From Bacillota bacterium (lineage in GTDB: Bacteria > Bacillota > Sulfobacillia > JAJZYS01 > JAILZS01), in NCBI GenBank assembly GCA_023512375.1, contig JAILZS010000002.1, forward strand, positions 66,659 to 105,127: DNA of 38,469 nucleotides. The letters run 5' to 3'. Shown here in pieces: positions 1 through 7,572 of this stretch. A program made the position numbers and the translations under genes. Under the pieces are notes generated by a model that did not search any database, was not told where the DNA came from, and worked only from the letters and a program-made list of their open reading frames with translations. Position 1 is the stretch's first letter. Every line of letters starts with the position of its first letter.

Positions 1-885
1 GAAGCTGACCTGCGGACGGTAGCCGAGATACTGTCGGGCACGAGAAATATCGGCCTGCGAGTGCTGGATATCGCCGGCGCGCGGCGGCAGATACGCCGGG
101 GACACCGAGGCTCCGGAGATGCGGGTCAGGCAGTCGAGCAATTCGTTCAGGCTGATGCGCGCACCGGTGCCGATGTTGAAGACCATGCCGGAGACGCCCG
201 GGGCCTGGCTAGCGAGCAGATTCGCCTGAACAACATTGTCCACATAGACAAAATCGCGCGACTGCGTGCCATCGCCGTAAATCTTCGGTGTTTCTCCCGT
301 CCGCAGTGCCGTGCAGAACTTGGAAAGCACGCCGGAGTACGGCGAACGAGCGTCTTGGCGCGGACCGAAAACGTTGAAGTAGCGCAGTGAGACGTTTTCC
401 AGGCCGTAGGCGTAACCGAACACCTGCGCGTAGAGTTCTGTGACGAATTTTGTGACGCCGTACGGCGATACCGGCTCCGGTCGCATGGACTCCGTCTTGG
501 GCAGTGCCGGCGACTGGCCATAGACGGCCGCCGAGGACGCGACCACGACCCGCCGGACCTTCGCCTGGCGAGCCGCCAGCAGGACGTTCAGCGTGCCTTC
601 CACGTTCACGACATGGGTTCCGATCGGGTCCTGCACGGACTGGGGAACCGAGGTCCGCGCGGCCTGGTGCAGCACGACCTCGACACCGCGACAGGCGCGC
701 TGCACTGCAGCCGGATCGCAGATGCTGCCCTCGATCAGCTCAATGCGATCGAGCACACCCGCCAGATTCTCCCGTTGGCCGCTCGAGAAATCGTCCAGCA
801 CGACGACCTCGTCGCCACGGGCCACCAGCGCTTCCACAATGTGCGAGCCGATGAAGCCGGCACCACCGGTTACCAGATAGCGCAT
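1..885 (-). CDS. NAD-dependent nucleotide-sugar epimerase, WbpP-like (3' end cut by window)
   Basis: Extended short-chain dehydrogenase that would interconvert the C4 configuration of a UDP-sugar in the cytoplasm. The ATG at 885 opens a frame running without a stop to base 1, giving the first 295 residues. An N-terminal Rossmann motif GGAGFIG is at 7-13. The catalytic set is S117/S118 in VASSAAVYG, Y142 and K146 in SPYGVTK, and the family motif RYFNVFGPRQ is at 168-177. The run from LRYFNVFGPRQD to SPYSGVLSKF resembles UDP-GlcNAc/GalNAc 4-epimerases of the WbpP/WbgU type more than housekeeping GalE. That substrate assignment is inference, and a UDP-glucuronate epimerase cannot be excluded. 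The C-terminal part is outside the window. It is transcribed away from the DUF3108 gene and probably has its own promoter near 1087-1115. Confidence 0.88.
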   Translation of the reverse strand, partial: MRYLVTGGAGFIGSHIVEALVARGDEVVVLDDFSSGQRENLAGVLDRIELIEGSICDPAAVQRACRGVEVVLHQAARTSVPQSVQDPIGTHVVNVEGTLNVLLAARQAKVRRVVVASSAAVYGQSPALPKTESMRPEPVSPYGVTKFVTELYAQVFGYAYGLENVSLRYFNVFGPRQDARSPYSGVLSKFCTALRTGETPKIYGDGTQSRDFVYVDNVVQANLLASQAPGVSGMVFNIGTGARISLNELLDCLTRISGASVSPAYLPPRAGDIQHSQADISRARQYLGYRPQVSF

Positions 886-1086
886 CAGGGCCCTCCGACA
901 GAAAACGCCCTCCGTCCCCTTCCGGGTTCGTTTGCGATTCAACGGCTGGGTTCGAAGTGAATCGAGCCCGTCCCTGAAGATTGCTTTGCTGGCAGCAGAT
1001 GCAGTGGCTCCCTGACCGCTGCCGCACCCGGTCTACCGAACAGCGCCTGAGGACTTTCCGCAGCCGCCGCGATTCAGGTACGCTTG

Positions 1087-1115
1087 ACTATAGCCTGGGC
1101 GGCCGTAAGGGGCAA
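1087..1115 (-). promoter_or_regulatory. Putative sigma70-type promoter of the epimerase gene
   Basis: On the minus strand, TTGCCC (1115-1110) is followed after 17 bases by TATAGT (1092-1087). They match the -35 and -10 consensus at 4/6 and 5/6 positions. Transcription would start near 1080 and leave a leader of about 195 bases before the ATG at 885. The motif is plausible in a GC-rich background but is unsupported by experiment. Confidence 0.4.
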
Positions 1116-1180
1116 GCCAGCGCGCAGAAAGAGTCCCTACGGGCAACAGTGCCGGGGGCTCGGGAGTCCAACGGAGAGCG

Positions 1181-2071
1181 ATGAAACGGTTGCTGGGAAT
1201 GGTCGCGCTGGTCGTTGGCCTGGTGGGGCTGCTGGTGCTGGGGGCTAGGCACTTCGTTTTCTCTCCGGCAGCAAACCGTGTAGGCCCATCCGCCCCGGCG
1301 ATGCCAGCGAACGCCCCCGGCCCGACCCCGTCGGTTGAACCACCCGGTCGGGAACCAACAGCGAACGCCGTACCGGCCAAGGCTGCCCACGCCGAAGACC
1401 CGCCCGCGCTGCCGTTTCGCGCCGGAGAGAAACTGGACTACCGGGTGCGCTGGTCGTTTTTTCCTGCGGCGGCAACCGTAGAGATGACTGCCGTCGGGCA
1501 CCGCGCCTTCGACCATCGAACCGCGTGGCACTTCCAGGCGGTGGCCCGAACGCTCGCCCCGGTGCGCACGATCTACGAGCTGGATGATCAGTTCGACTCC
1601 TACAGCGAGGCGGCGACCCTGCGCAGCCTGCAGTTTGAAATGCACCTGCGCGAGCAGGGCCAAGAGCAGCGGCGCGTTGTGCAGCTGATGCGCGGCGAGG
1701 AAGCGCCCCGTTCGGATGGCATCGGGGTGCGCGTGCCGGAAGAAACCCGCGACGCGCTCGGGCTGATCTATTACCTGCGCACCGTGAACTGGCCGCAGCG
1801 TCCGGAGCTGCGCCTGCCTGTCTACGACGGGCGAACGCTGTACGAGATCCGAGCCAAACGGGAAGAGGCCGACACCCGCGTGGAAGTGCCGGCCGGAGGG
1901 TTTCAAGCCGAACGGATCTCGCTGCGCGTCTTCCGCAACAGCCAGCCGGTGCCGATGACGTCGTTTCAGCTCTGGCTGGCCCACGACGCTGCACGCACGC
2001 CTGTACTGATCGAAGCCGAACTGCCTTTTGGATCGCTTCGCGTGGAACTGCAGCCCCGTTCGCCACAGTGA
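1181..2071 (+). CDS. DUF3108 domain protein, membrane-anchored or secreted
   Basis: A 296-residue protein with an N-terminal hydrophobic segment (about 5-25) that may be a signal anchor. A proline/alanine-rich linker (about 30-75) follows, then a beta-rich domain. The domain begins with LPFRAGEKLDYRVRW, the typical opening of DUF3108 proteins, and continues with a pattern of alternating strands. DUF3108 proteins are envelope proteins of unknown biochemical role, thought to lie in the periplasm. A GGAG-like sequence about seven bases before the ATG supports the start. The gene converges on gmhA with 11 bases between the stops, so it is probably a single-gene unit. No catalytic motif was found, and a link to polysaccharide export is suggested only by position. 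Confidence 0.75.
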   Translation: MKRLLGMVALVVGLVGLLVLGARHFVFSPAANRVGPSAPAMPANAPGPTPSVEPPGREPTANAVPAKAAHAEDPPALPFRAGEKLDYRVRWSFFPAAATVEMTAVGHRAFDHRTAWHFQAVARTLAPVRTIYELDDQFDSYSEAATLRSLQFEMHLREQGQEQRRVVQLMRGEEAPRSDGIGVRVPEETRDALGLIYYLRTVNWPQRPELRLPVYDGRTLYEIRAKREEADTRVEVPAGGFQAERISLRVFRNSQPVPMTSFQLWLAHDAARTPVLIEAELPFGSLRVELQPRSPQ

Positions 2072-2082
2072 GGCGCCTGTGT

Positions 2083-2661
2083 TCAGCCGAACCGTAGGGT
2101 CTCAATCAATCCGCAGACAATATGGCCGATGGTGATATGAGCTTCCTGAATCCGCTGGGAGTCCCGAGACGGCACGTTGAGCAGCAGGTCGGCGCGTTCG
2201 GCGAGCGCCCCGCCGGTTTCCCCCGTCAGGGCAACGACGAAGGCGCCGCGGGCCCGGCCGACTTCGGCGCCGCGGAGTACGTTGAGACTGGCGCCGCTGG
2301 TGGAAAGAGCCACGAGCACATCGCCCGGCTGCACCAGAGCTTCGACCTGGCGGGCGAAGATGTGCTCGAAACCGTAATCGTTGGCCGCAGCGGTCAGCAC
2401 AGAAGGATTCGCGGTCAGCGCGAGCGCGGGTAGCCCCGGCCGATCCCGCCGCAGGCGAACCACCAGCTCGGCGGCAATGTGCTGCGCATCGGCCGCGCTG
2501 CCGCCATTGCCGAACAGAACCACCTTGCCGCCGGCAGCGAGCGTCGCGGCGGCCTGTTCCGCAAAGCGGGCGATCCGGGCAATCAGCTCGTCGGAAAAGC
2601 TCTGCTTGACGCGACAGCTCTCGGCCAGTTGCTCGCGGATCTGCCGGTACAGATCCTGCAT
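2083..2661 (-). CDS. gmhA: Phosphoheptose (sedoheptulose-7-phosphate) isomerase GmhA
   Basis: Converts sedoheptulose 7-phosphate to D-glycero-D-manno-heptose 7-phosphate, the first step of heptose synthesis, in the cytoplasm. The protein is 192 residues, the same as E. coli GmhA. It is a single SIS domain with the phosphate-binding loops FGNGGSAADAQH (50-61) and LSTSGAS (119-125). All four zinc ligands of the family are present at the standard numbers: H61, E65, Q172 and H180. A longer frame exists upstream to 2802, but the ATG at 2661 has GAGGG eight bases before it and matches the family length. A second, divergent SIS isomerase is encoded at 21653-22285 inside the EPS operon. This copy looks like the catalytically standard one. 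Confidence 0.94.
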   Translation of the reverse strand: MQDLYRQIREQLAESCRVKQSFSDELIARIARFAEQAAATLAAGGKVVLFGNGGSAADAQHIAAELVVRLRRDRPGLPALALTANPSVLTAAANDYGFEHIFARQVEALVQPGDVLVALSTSGASLNVLRGAEVGRARGAFVVALTGETGGALAERADLLLNVPSRDSQRIQEAHITIGHIVCGLIETLRFG

Positions 2662-2700
2662 GTTAGATCCCTCGCCGCTCCACGCGGGTTCGGCGGCCTG

Positions 2701-2727
2701 ACTATAGCAGGATTCCCTTGCCGTCAA
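2701..2727 (-). promoter_or_regulatory. Putative gmhA promoter
   Basis: On the minus strand, TTGACG (2727-2722) and TATAGT (2706-2701) each match consensus at 5/6 positions. The spacer is only 15 bases, shorter than the usual 16-18. The -10 box is identical to that proposed for the epimerase gene at 1087-1092. A start near 2694 would give a 33-base leader to the gmhA ATG. Confidence 0.35.
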
Positions 2728-2846
2728 AAGGCGTGACCACGCCTGCCTCGGCACTGCAAAACCTGTTGCCCGCCGGGCCCGTCTCAGCAGAAGATGACGC
2801 ACCGAACGGCCAGTGGGGGCACAGAAGCCGTTCCGCGGAGCCGCGC

Positions 2847-3614
2847 GTGGAAACCGTCCTGATCCTGTTGCTCGGTCTGGCGATTGGTATTGCGGTCGGA
2901 TTGCTGGGGGTGGGGGGCGGGATCCTGATCGTCCCTGCGCTGAGCATTTTGCTGGGCATGAACCAGCACCTGGCGCAGGGAACCTCGCTGTTCATCCAGT
3001 TGCCCCCGCTCGGGCTGGGTGCGCTGTACGCGTACTGGAAGCGGCGGCAGGTGGACTGGCGCGCCGGCTGGACCTGCGCTCTGGGATTTTTTCTGGGCGG
3101 ATACTTCGGCAGCCTGATTGCAATCCAAATCCCTGCCGACGACCTGCGCGCGATCTTCGGAGTGTTCCTGATGCTTGCCGCCATGCTGCTGCGGCGGAAG
3201 TCGCCCCACCGCGGCCCGGGAACAGAAATCATGCCTGAAACCTTTGCGCGTCTGCTCTCCATCTTCAGCGTGGCCTGCGTGGTGGGTGTGCTGGGTGGAC
3301 TGTTGGGGGTGGGCGGCGGGATTCTTCTGGTTCCGTTTCTGGTGCTTCTGTTCCATTTTGAACAGCACCGTGCACAGGGCACCAGTCTGGTGGCGCTGGT
3401 GCCGCCCACGGGCCTGCTCGCGTTTCTGGAGTACTACCGTGCCGGGCATGTGGATTGGCGCGTGGGGCTTTTGATTATCCCCGGGGTTTTTTTCGGCGGA
3501 GTGGTGGGAAGCCGTCTGGCACAAAGGCTTACGCCGACCCGGATGCGTCGGGTATTTGCGGCATTCCTGTTCCTGCTGGGAGCGTGGGAGGCAGTCACAG
3601 CCTGGTGGTTCTGA
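2847..3614 (+). CDS. TauE/SafE (TSUP) family membrane permease
   Basis: Inner-membrane permease of the family that exports sulfite, sulfoacetate or related small anions; the substrate cannot be told from sequence. It has about eight hydrophobic segments. The two halves repeat the signature: GLLGVGGGILIVP with AQGTSL in the first half, and GLLGVGGGILLVP with AQGTSL in the second, reflecting the internal duplication of the family. The open frame extends to 2718. I chose the GTG at 2847 because GGAG lies six bases upstream, because the resulting 255 residues fit the family, and because the extra 43 residues are polar and unlike a membrane protein start. It is on the same strand as the following TPR gene (74 bases apart) and divergent from gmhA. 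Confidence 0.85.
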   Translation: METVLILLLGLAIGIAVGLLGVGGGILIVPALSILLGMNQHLAQGTSLFIQLPPLGLGALYAYWKRRQVDWRAGWTCALGFFLGGYFGSLIAIQIPADDLRAIFGVFLMLAAMLLRRKSPHRGPGTEIMPETFARLLSIFSVACVVGVLGGLLGVGGGILLVPFLVLLFHFEQHRAQGTSLVALVPPTGLLAFLEYYRAGHVDWRVGLLIIPGVFFGGVVGSRLAQRLTPTRMRRVFAAFLFLLGAWEAVTAWWF

Positions 3615-3688
3615 GCCGCGACCGCAGAGTGCCTGAGCGACTGGCCCGTGGTTTGCTGGGGAGTGGCTAGCGTTGCTCGAGGCCAGGC

Positions 3689-4945
3689 ATGTTGGGCCCT
3701 TGGTACCGCCAGCGGGTCATCGGTTACACCGCGCGGCTGCTGCTGACGCTGCTGCTGTTCTACTGCCTGTACCTGGTGGTTACGCGCGCTGTCGGACACT
3801 GGTACTACCGGCAGGGAACGGTTGCCGAGCTGGAGCGCGCCATCGCGTGGAACCCGCGAGAAGCCCGTTACTATGCCGCTTTGGCGCGCGGTCGGCAGGC
3901 CGCGCTGCTCGAAGCCGATTCGCAGGAGATCCTTGAACTGTACGAACACGCAGCTGCCCGTGCACCGCGCCGGGCTGAGTTCTGGATCCAGCTTGGCAGC
4001 GCATACGAGTGGGCGGGCCGACCCGCACAGGCACGTCAAGCCTATGAACGCGCGCTGCACCGGGCACCCAATTCGCCGCAGGTCAACTGGCAGGTCGGGA
4101 ATTTCTATCTGCGTGCTGGCGATCTGGACGCTGCCTTTGCGGCACTGCAGCGTGCGGCAGTACAAGACCAGCAGCTCCGCCGGGCCGTGTTCGCACTGGC
4201 CTGGCGCGCGGCCGATCCCGAACGCATTCGTGCACAACTGCTCCCACGCCAAACGGACGTGCTGCTCGACTATCTGGATTTTCTTGCCGCCACCGACCGT
4301 GCCGACGAAGCCGAGGCCATCTGGGCGCTGCTGACCGGGCAGCGAGCAGCGTTTGCGCCGAAGCGGGTGTTTCCGTATCTGGACCTGCTCCTGCGCACCC
4401 GCCGCACCGAGGCTCTGCGAACCACCTGGCAGTGGCTCTATCCTGTGCCAGATCCCGCAGAGGAACTGATCACCAACGGCAGCTTCGAACAGGACGCTTG
4501 GAATGCCGGCCTCGATTGGCACATCGACTCCGCCGAGGGCGCGCGAGCGGCCACGGAAACCGGTACGGCACGACACGGGCAGCGGGCCCTGGTGATCCGA
4601 TTCGAGGGTCGCCAGAACGTGCACTTCACACACGTCTTCCAACACGTACCCGTGATGGCAGAGACGCAGTACCGCTTCACGGCCTGGGTCCGGAGCGAAG
4701 CCGTGACGACCGACCGCGGCCCGCAGTTGGAGATCTTCGACCCGGATGCCCCGCAGCCGCTGCGGTGGACCACACCGGCGATGACCGGAACGCACCCGTG
4801 GACAGAACTTTCACTCGAGCTGCGCACCGGTGCGCAGACGCGCATCGTGGTGGTCCGGGTGACGCGGCTGCCGAGCCACCGGATCGACAACCGCATTGCG
4901 GGCACGTTCTGGCTCGATGCAGTGAGCCTGCGCCGACTGCCGTAG
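3689..4945 (+). CDS. Membrane-anchored TPR protein with C-terminal carbohydrate-binding-like domain
   Basis: A 418-residue protein. Residues about 12-33 form one membrane segment, so most of the chain probably lies in the periplasm. Residues about 45-175 contain tetratricopeptide-like helix pairs, including WIQLGSAYEWAGRPAQARQAY. The last about 170 residues begin with ELITNGSFEQDAW and end with a beta-strand pattern, as in CBM4/9-type jelly-roll domains that bind glycans. No catalytic residues are recognised. It converges, with 16 bases between stops, on the O-antigen ligase gene at 4962. A TPR/glycan-binding protein next to a ligase or polymerase suggests a scaffold for polymer assembly, but this is inference. 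The ATG follows the AGG-containing sequence CGAGGCCAGGC. Confidence 0.78.
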   Translation: MLGPWYRQRVIGYTARLLLTLLLFYCLYLVVTRAVGHWYYRQGTVAELERAIAWNPREARYYAALARGRQAALLEADSQEILELYEHAAARAPRRAEFWIQLGSAYEWAGRPAQARQAYERALHRAPNSPQVNWQVGNFYLRAGDLDAAFAALQRAAVQDQQLRRAVFALAWRAADPERIRAQLLPRQTDVLLDYLDFLAATDRADEAEAIWALLTGQRAAFAPKRVFPYLDLLLRTRRTEALRTTWQWLYPVPDPAEELITNGSFEQDAWNAGLDWHIDSAEGARAATETGTARHGQRALVIRFEGRQNVHFTHVFQHVPVMAETQYRFTAWVRSEAVTTDRGPQLEIFDPDAPQPLRWTTPAMTGTHPWTELSLELRTGAQTRIVVVRVTRLPSHRIDNRIAGTFWLDAVSLRRLP

Positions 4946-4961
4946 CGCCACCCGCGGGGCA

Positions 4962-6251
4962 TCACGTCGGACGCGACCACGCCTGGAAATCAGCAGGGGC
5001 CACCAGTGCGGCAAGTATTCCCAGCAGCGTAGCAAACAGCATCGCATTTGCGGGAAGCTGCAGATTGAAGTCCGCAGCCGAGTGCACGAGCAGTGCCAGT
5101 CCACCGGCGGCGCAACCGAGCAGCTCGAACCGCTCCGGACTGCCCGGCGACCGAAACAGACCCGCAAGCCAACCGCGCAGCACCAATACGGCAATGGCCG
5201 CAAACAGCAGCAGCGCTGCCGGCAAGCCAAGCTCCACGGCAGCCTGCAGGTAGTCATTGTGTGCGTGCTCGATGATTTTCCCCGGCAGCGCGGTCTGTAC
5301 CTGCGGATAGACGTCGGCAAAACTGCCGAATCCGCTGCCCAGCCAGGGATGGGCACGAAGGAGCGTCCCTGCGTCATGCCAGACGTGCAGTCGCGGAATG
5401 GTATCGGCCTCCAGCTGCGCGAAGCGCTCGAATACCGGACCGAGACCAATCCAAACACCAAGCCCGGCAACGGCCATCAACAAAACAGCCAGAACCGCGG
5501 CCGCGCGACGACGGTACGGGGTTGAAATCAACCAGGCCAGTGCAACAGCCCCGGTGCCTGCCACAGCACTCAGCAGGCCCATGCGGGAACGGGAAAACAG
5601 AATGGCCGTCAGCAGGAGCGCGGCCAAGACGGAAAAAAAACAGGCGCGCGCTAGCATTTCGCCCTCTCGAGCGTCACTCTGCTTCGGCCGCAGAGCGTTC
5701 CGCAGCGACCCACGTTCCCAGTGATAGAGCGCGGCAGCGACCGCCAGCGGCAGAATCATCTCCAGCAGGCCGGAGAAATGGTTCGGGTTGACGTAGGTAC
5801 CGGTGGCGTGCGCGATGTAGTACACCTTTTCCAGAGTAAAGATGCGGTGCCAATCGGCCAGGTATTGCACCATCCCGTACAGCGATTCCAACACACCGAG
5901 CAGGAGGAGGGCCGCAAGCAACCACCGGCGTGCGTCAGCGTGCTGGCCGATCCGGACGGCCAAGAGAAACACCGCCAGGTAGGTGACCAACCTGGGCAGA
6001 TGGGCCTGCACGGCATAGCCTTCCCGGGCAAGCAGGACGTGCTGTGCGAACACGAGGGCCAGCAACAGCGCCGGCACCGACCAGGGCAGGCGCGCGGGCG
6101 GCTCGGGATTTCTGCGCTGCGTCCAGAGCAGACCGGTGGCCAGCGTGAGCACAACGAACTGGACCGCAGAGAGGGTGTAGACTTCCGTGCCGCCCAACCC
6201 CAGCGCAGCAGCCCACAGGCAGGCACCGAGCCCCACAGCCAGCCTGCGCAT
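4962..6251 (-). CDS. O-antigen ligase/polymerase family protein (Wzy_C domain)
   Basis: Polytopic inner-membrane protein of 429 residues with about ten to twelve hydrophobic segments. It would join or transfer lipid-linked glycan repeats on the periplasmic side. The Wzy_C signature is visible as ATGTYVNPNHFSGLLEM near residues 150-166 and IEHAHNDYLQAAVELG in the large periplasmic loop near 325-340. Whether it is a ligase, a polymerase or a protein O-glycosyltransferase cannot be told from these motifs. It is the last gene of the long minus-strand run. A perfect AGGAGG lies five bases before the ATG, and its first bases overlap the stop codon of the preceding glycosyltransferase gene, so translation is probably coupled. 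A second polymerase-like gene lies at 15518-17038. Confidence 0.87.
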   Translation of the reverse strand: MRRLAVGLGACLWAAALGLGGTEVYTLSAVQFVVLTLATGLLWTQRRNPEPPARLPWSVPALLLALVFAQHVLLAREGYAVQAHLPRLVTYLAVFLLAVRIGQHADARRWLLAALLLLGVLESLYGMVQYLADWHRIFTLEKVYYIAHATGTYVNPNHFSGLLEMILPLAVAAALYHWERGSLRNALRPKQSDAREGEMLARACFFSVLAALLLTAILFSRSRMGLLSAVAGTGAVALAWLISTPYRRRAAAVLAVLLMAVAGLGVWIGLGPVFERFAQLEADTIPRLHVWHDAGTLLRAHPWLGSGFGSFADVYPQVQTALPGKIIEHAHNDYLQAAVELGLPAALLLFAAIAVLVLRGWLAGLFRSPGSPERFELLGCAAGGLALLVHSAADFNLQLPANAMLFATLLGILAALVAPADFQAWSRPT

Positions 6252-6260
6252 GGAAACCTC

Positions 6261-7544
6261 CTATCGCGGAGCCGCACGGGCCGGCGCGACCCTGGCCGGC
6301 GCGGTCTGCGACGGCAACTGGGGCGGTGCCAGCGTTGAAAAAAACTCCGCGTAGCGAGCCAGCACACGGCGGCGTTCGAAATACTCGATGGCGTAGCGCC
6401 GGCCGGCCGCACCGAACCGGTGGCGGAGCTCGTCCGAGCGGGCCAGTTGGACCAAGGCACCTGCCAGGGCTTCGGGGTCCTCGGGAGGAACGACAGCGCC
6501 ACAGCCGGCCGCACGAATCAGGCGTGCGGCTTCGCTGGCTTCGTGGATCGCAGCAACCACCGGGCGGCCCGCGGCCAGATAGGTGAGCAGCTTGGAGGGA
6601 ATCACCATGTCCACGATGGCCGCCGCCTGATTCAGCAGCAGGACATCGGCAGCCGCCAGCATTTCTGCGAGTCGTCCGACAGGCTGCAGCGGCAGAAAGC
6701 GGACGTTGCGCAGACGTCGGGCGCGGGCCGTCTGCTCCAGATGAGGGCGTTCGGAGCCATCGCCAACGAGCAGAAAAAGCATCTGCGAATTGACGACGCG
6801 TTCGGCGGCGCCCAGCACAGTGTCCAGTTTTTGTTTGGCACCCATGTTGCCGCTGTGCAGGACGACGAAGGTGTCTTCGGCAATGCCCTGTTCCCGGCGG
6901 AAGGCATTCTGGCGGGGCCCTGGGCGAATGGCTTCGGTGTCAATCCAGTCGGGCAGCAGGAGCAGTTTTTCTTCGGGCACGCCCTTGCCCCGCAGGTTTT
7001 CGCAGAAGCCCTGGCAAATCGTGAGAATCCGCTCGGCTCGTCGGTAGACAAGCTGCTCCAGCCACCGGGCCGCACGCACCGCCAGCGGATGTCGCAGCAG
7101 GCCCAGGGCAATGGCGACATCCGGAACCAGATCCTTGACCTGGAGCAGGAAGCGCGCCCCGTGCCACCGCGCCAGCAATCCGGCGGCAAAGGCCAGTTGC
7201 AGTGGCGGACTGACAGCGAGCACCACATCGGGCCGGGGCAGTCGGAGCCCCAGCAACAGAGCCGGCGCCGCCAGCGCAGAATCATACGCAACGCGGCGCA
7301 GCACGCTGCGCCGTGCGGGAACGTAGCTTCGGCAGCGGAGTATGGAAACGCCGTTGCGTTCCTCGCGCAACAGCCACCGGCCGCGATCGCGATCCGCAAG
7401 ACGCCATGCGGGATAATGAGAAAACGTCGTCAACACGGTAACGCGATGCCCCGCAGCAGCCAGATGCTCGGCCAGACCGGTGTTGAACGGTGCAATGCCG
7501 GTGGGCTCCGGTGCATAGTTCATCGCCACAAGCACAATGTGCAT
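6261..7544 (-). CDS. GT4 glycosyltransferase, WcaI/WbuB-like
   Basis: Retaining GT-B glycosyltransferase of 427 residues that would add one sugar to the lipid-linked repeat at the cytoplasmic face of the membrane. The N-terminus (MHIVLVAMNYAPEPTGIAPF, then SHYPAW) is typical of colanic-acid WcaI-type enzymes. So are LLPDWIDTEAIRP near 200 and LHSGNMGAKQKLDTVL near 228. The C-terminal donor loop reads VIPSKLLTYLAAGRPVV, the variant of the EX7E region seen in WcaI/WbuB. Those families transfer fucose or N-acetyl-amino sugars, but the sugar here is unknown. The last 20 residues form an Ala/Pro/Arg tail. AGGAGG lies ten bases upstream of the ATG. The upstream gene ends at 7573, leaving 28 bases. 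Confidence 0.88.
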   Translation of the reverse strand: MHIVLVAMNYAPEPTGIAPFNTGLAEHLAAAGHRVTVLTTFSHYPAWRLADRDRGRWLLREERNGVSILRCRSYVPARRSVLRRVAYDSALAAPALLLGLRLPRPDVVLAVSPPLQLAFAAGLLARWHGARFLLQVKDLVPDVAIALGLLRHPLAVRAARWLEQLVYRRAERILTICQGFCENLRGKGVPEEKLLLLPDWIDTEAIRPGPRQNAFRREQGIAEDTFVVLHSGNMGAKQKLDTVLGAAERVVNSQMLFLLVGDGSERPHLEQTARARRLRNVRFLPLQPVGRLAEMLAAADVLLLNQAAAIVDMVIPSKLLTYLAAGRPVVAAIHEASEAARLIRAAGCGAVVPPEDPEALAGALVQLARSDELRHRFGAAGRRYAIEYFERRRVLARYAEFFSTLAPPQLPSQTAPARVAPARAAPR

Positions 7545-7572
7545 CCGCAGCCAACCTCCTGGAAGTCCTTCC

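Noticed and set aside
886-1180. Small coding gene in the 295-base gap between the epimerase and DUF3108 genes
   Set aside because: The short frames there have no ribosome-binding site and no protein-like composition. A promoter for the epimerase is the only feature supported.
1088-2105. Two long minus-strand frames opposite the DUF3108 gene
   Set aside because: The plus-strand protein has a membrane segment and the DUF3108 opening motif, and the minus-strand frames are low-complexity Arg/Ala-rich.
2718-2846. N-terminal extension of the permease from the ATG at 2718
   Set aside because: The extra 43 residues are polar and lack a ribosome-binding site, while the GTG at 2847 has GGAG at proper spacing.
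3434-4795. 453-codon open frame on the minus strand
   Set aside because: It runs across the antisense of two clear genes (the permease and the TPR protein) and has no domain.
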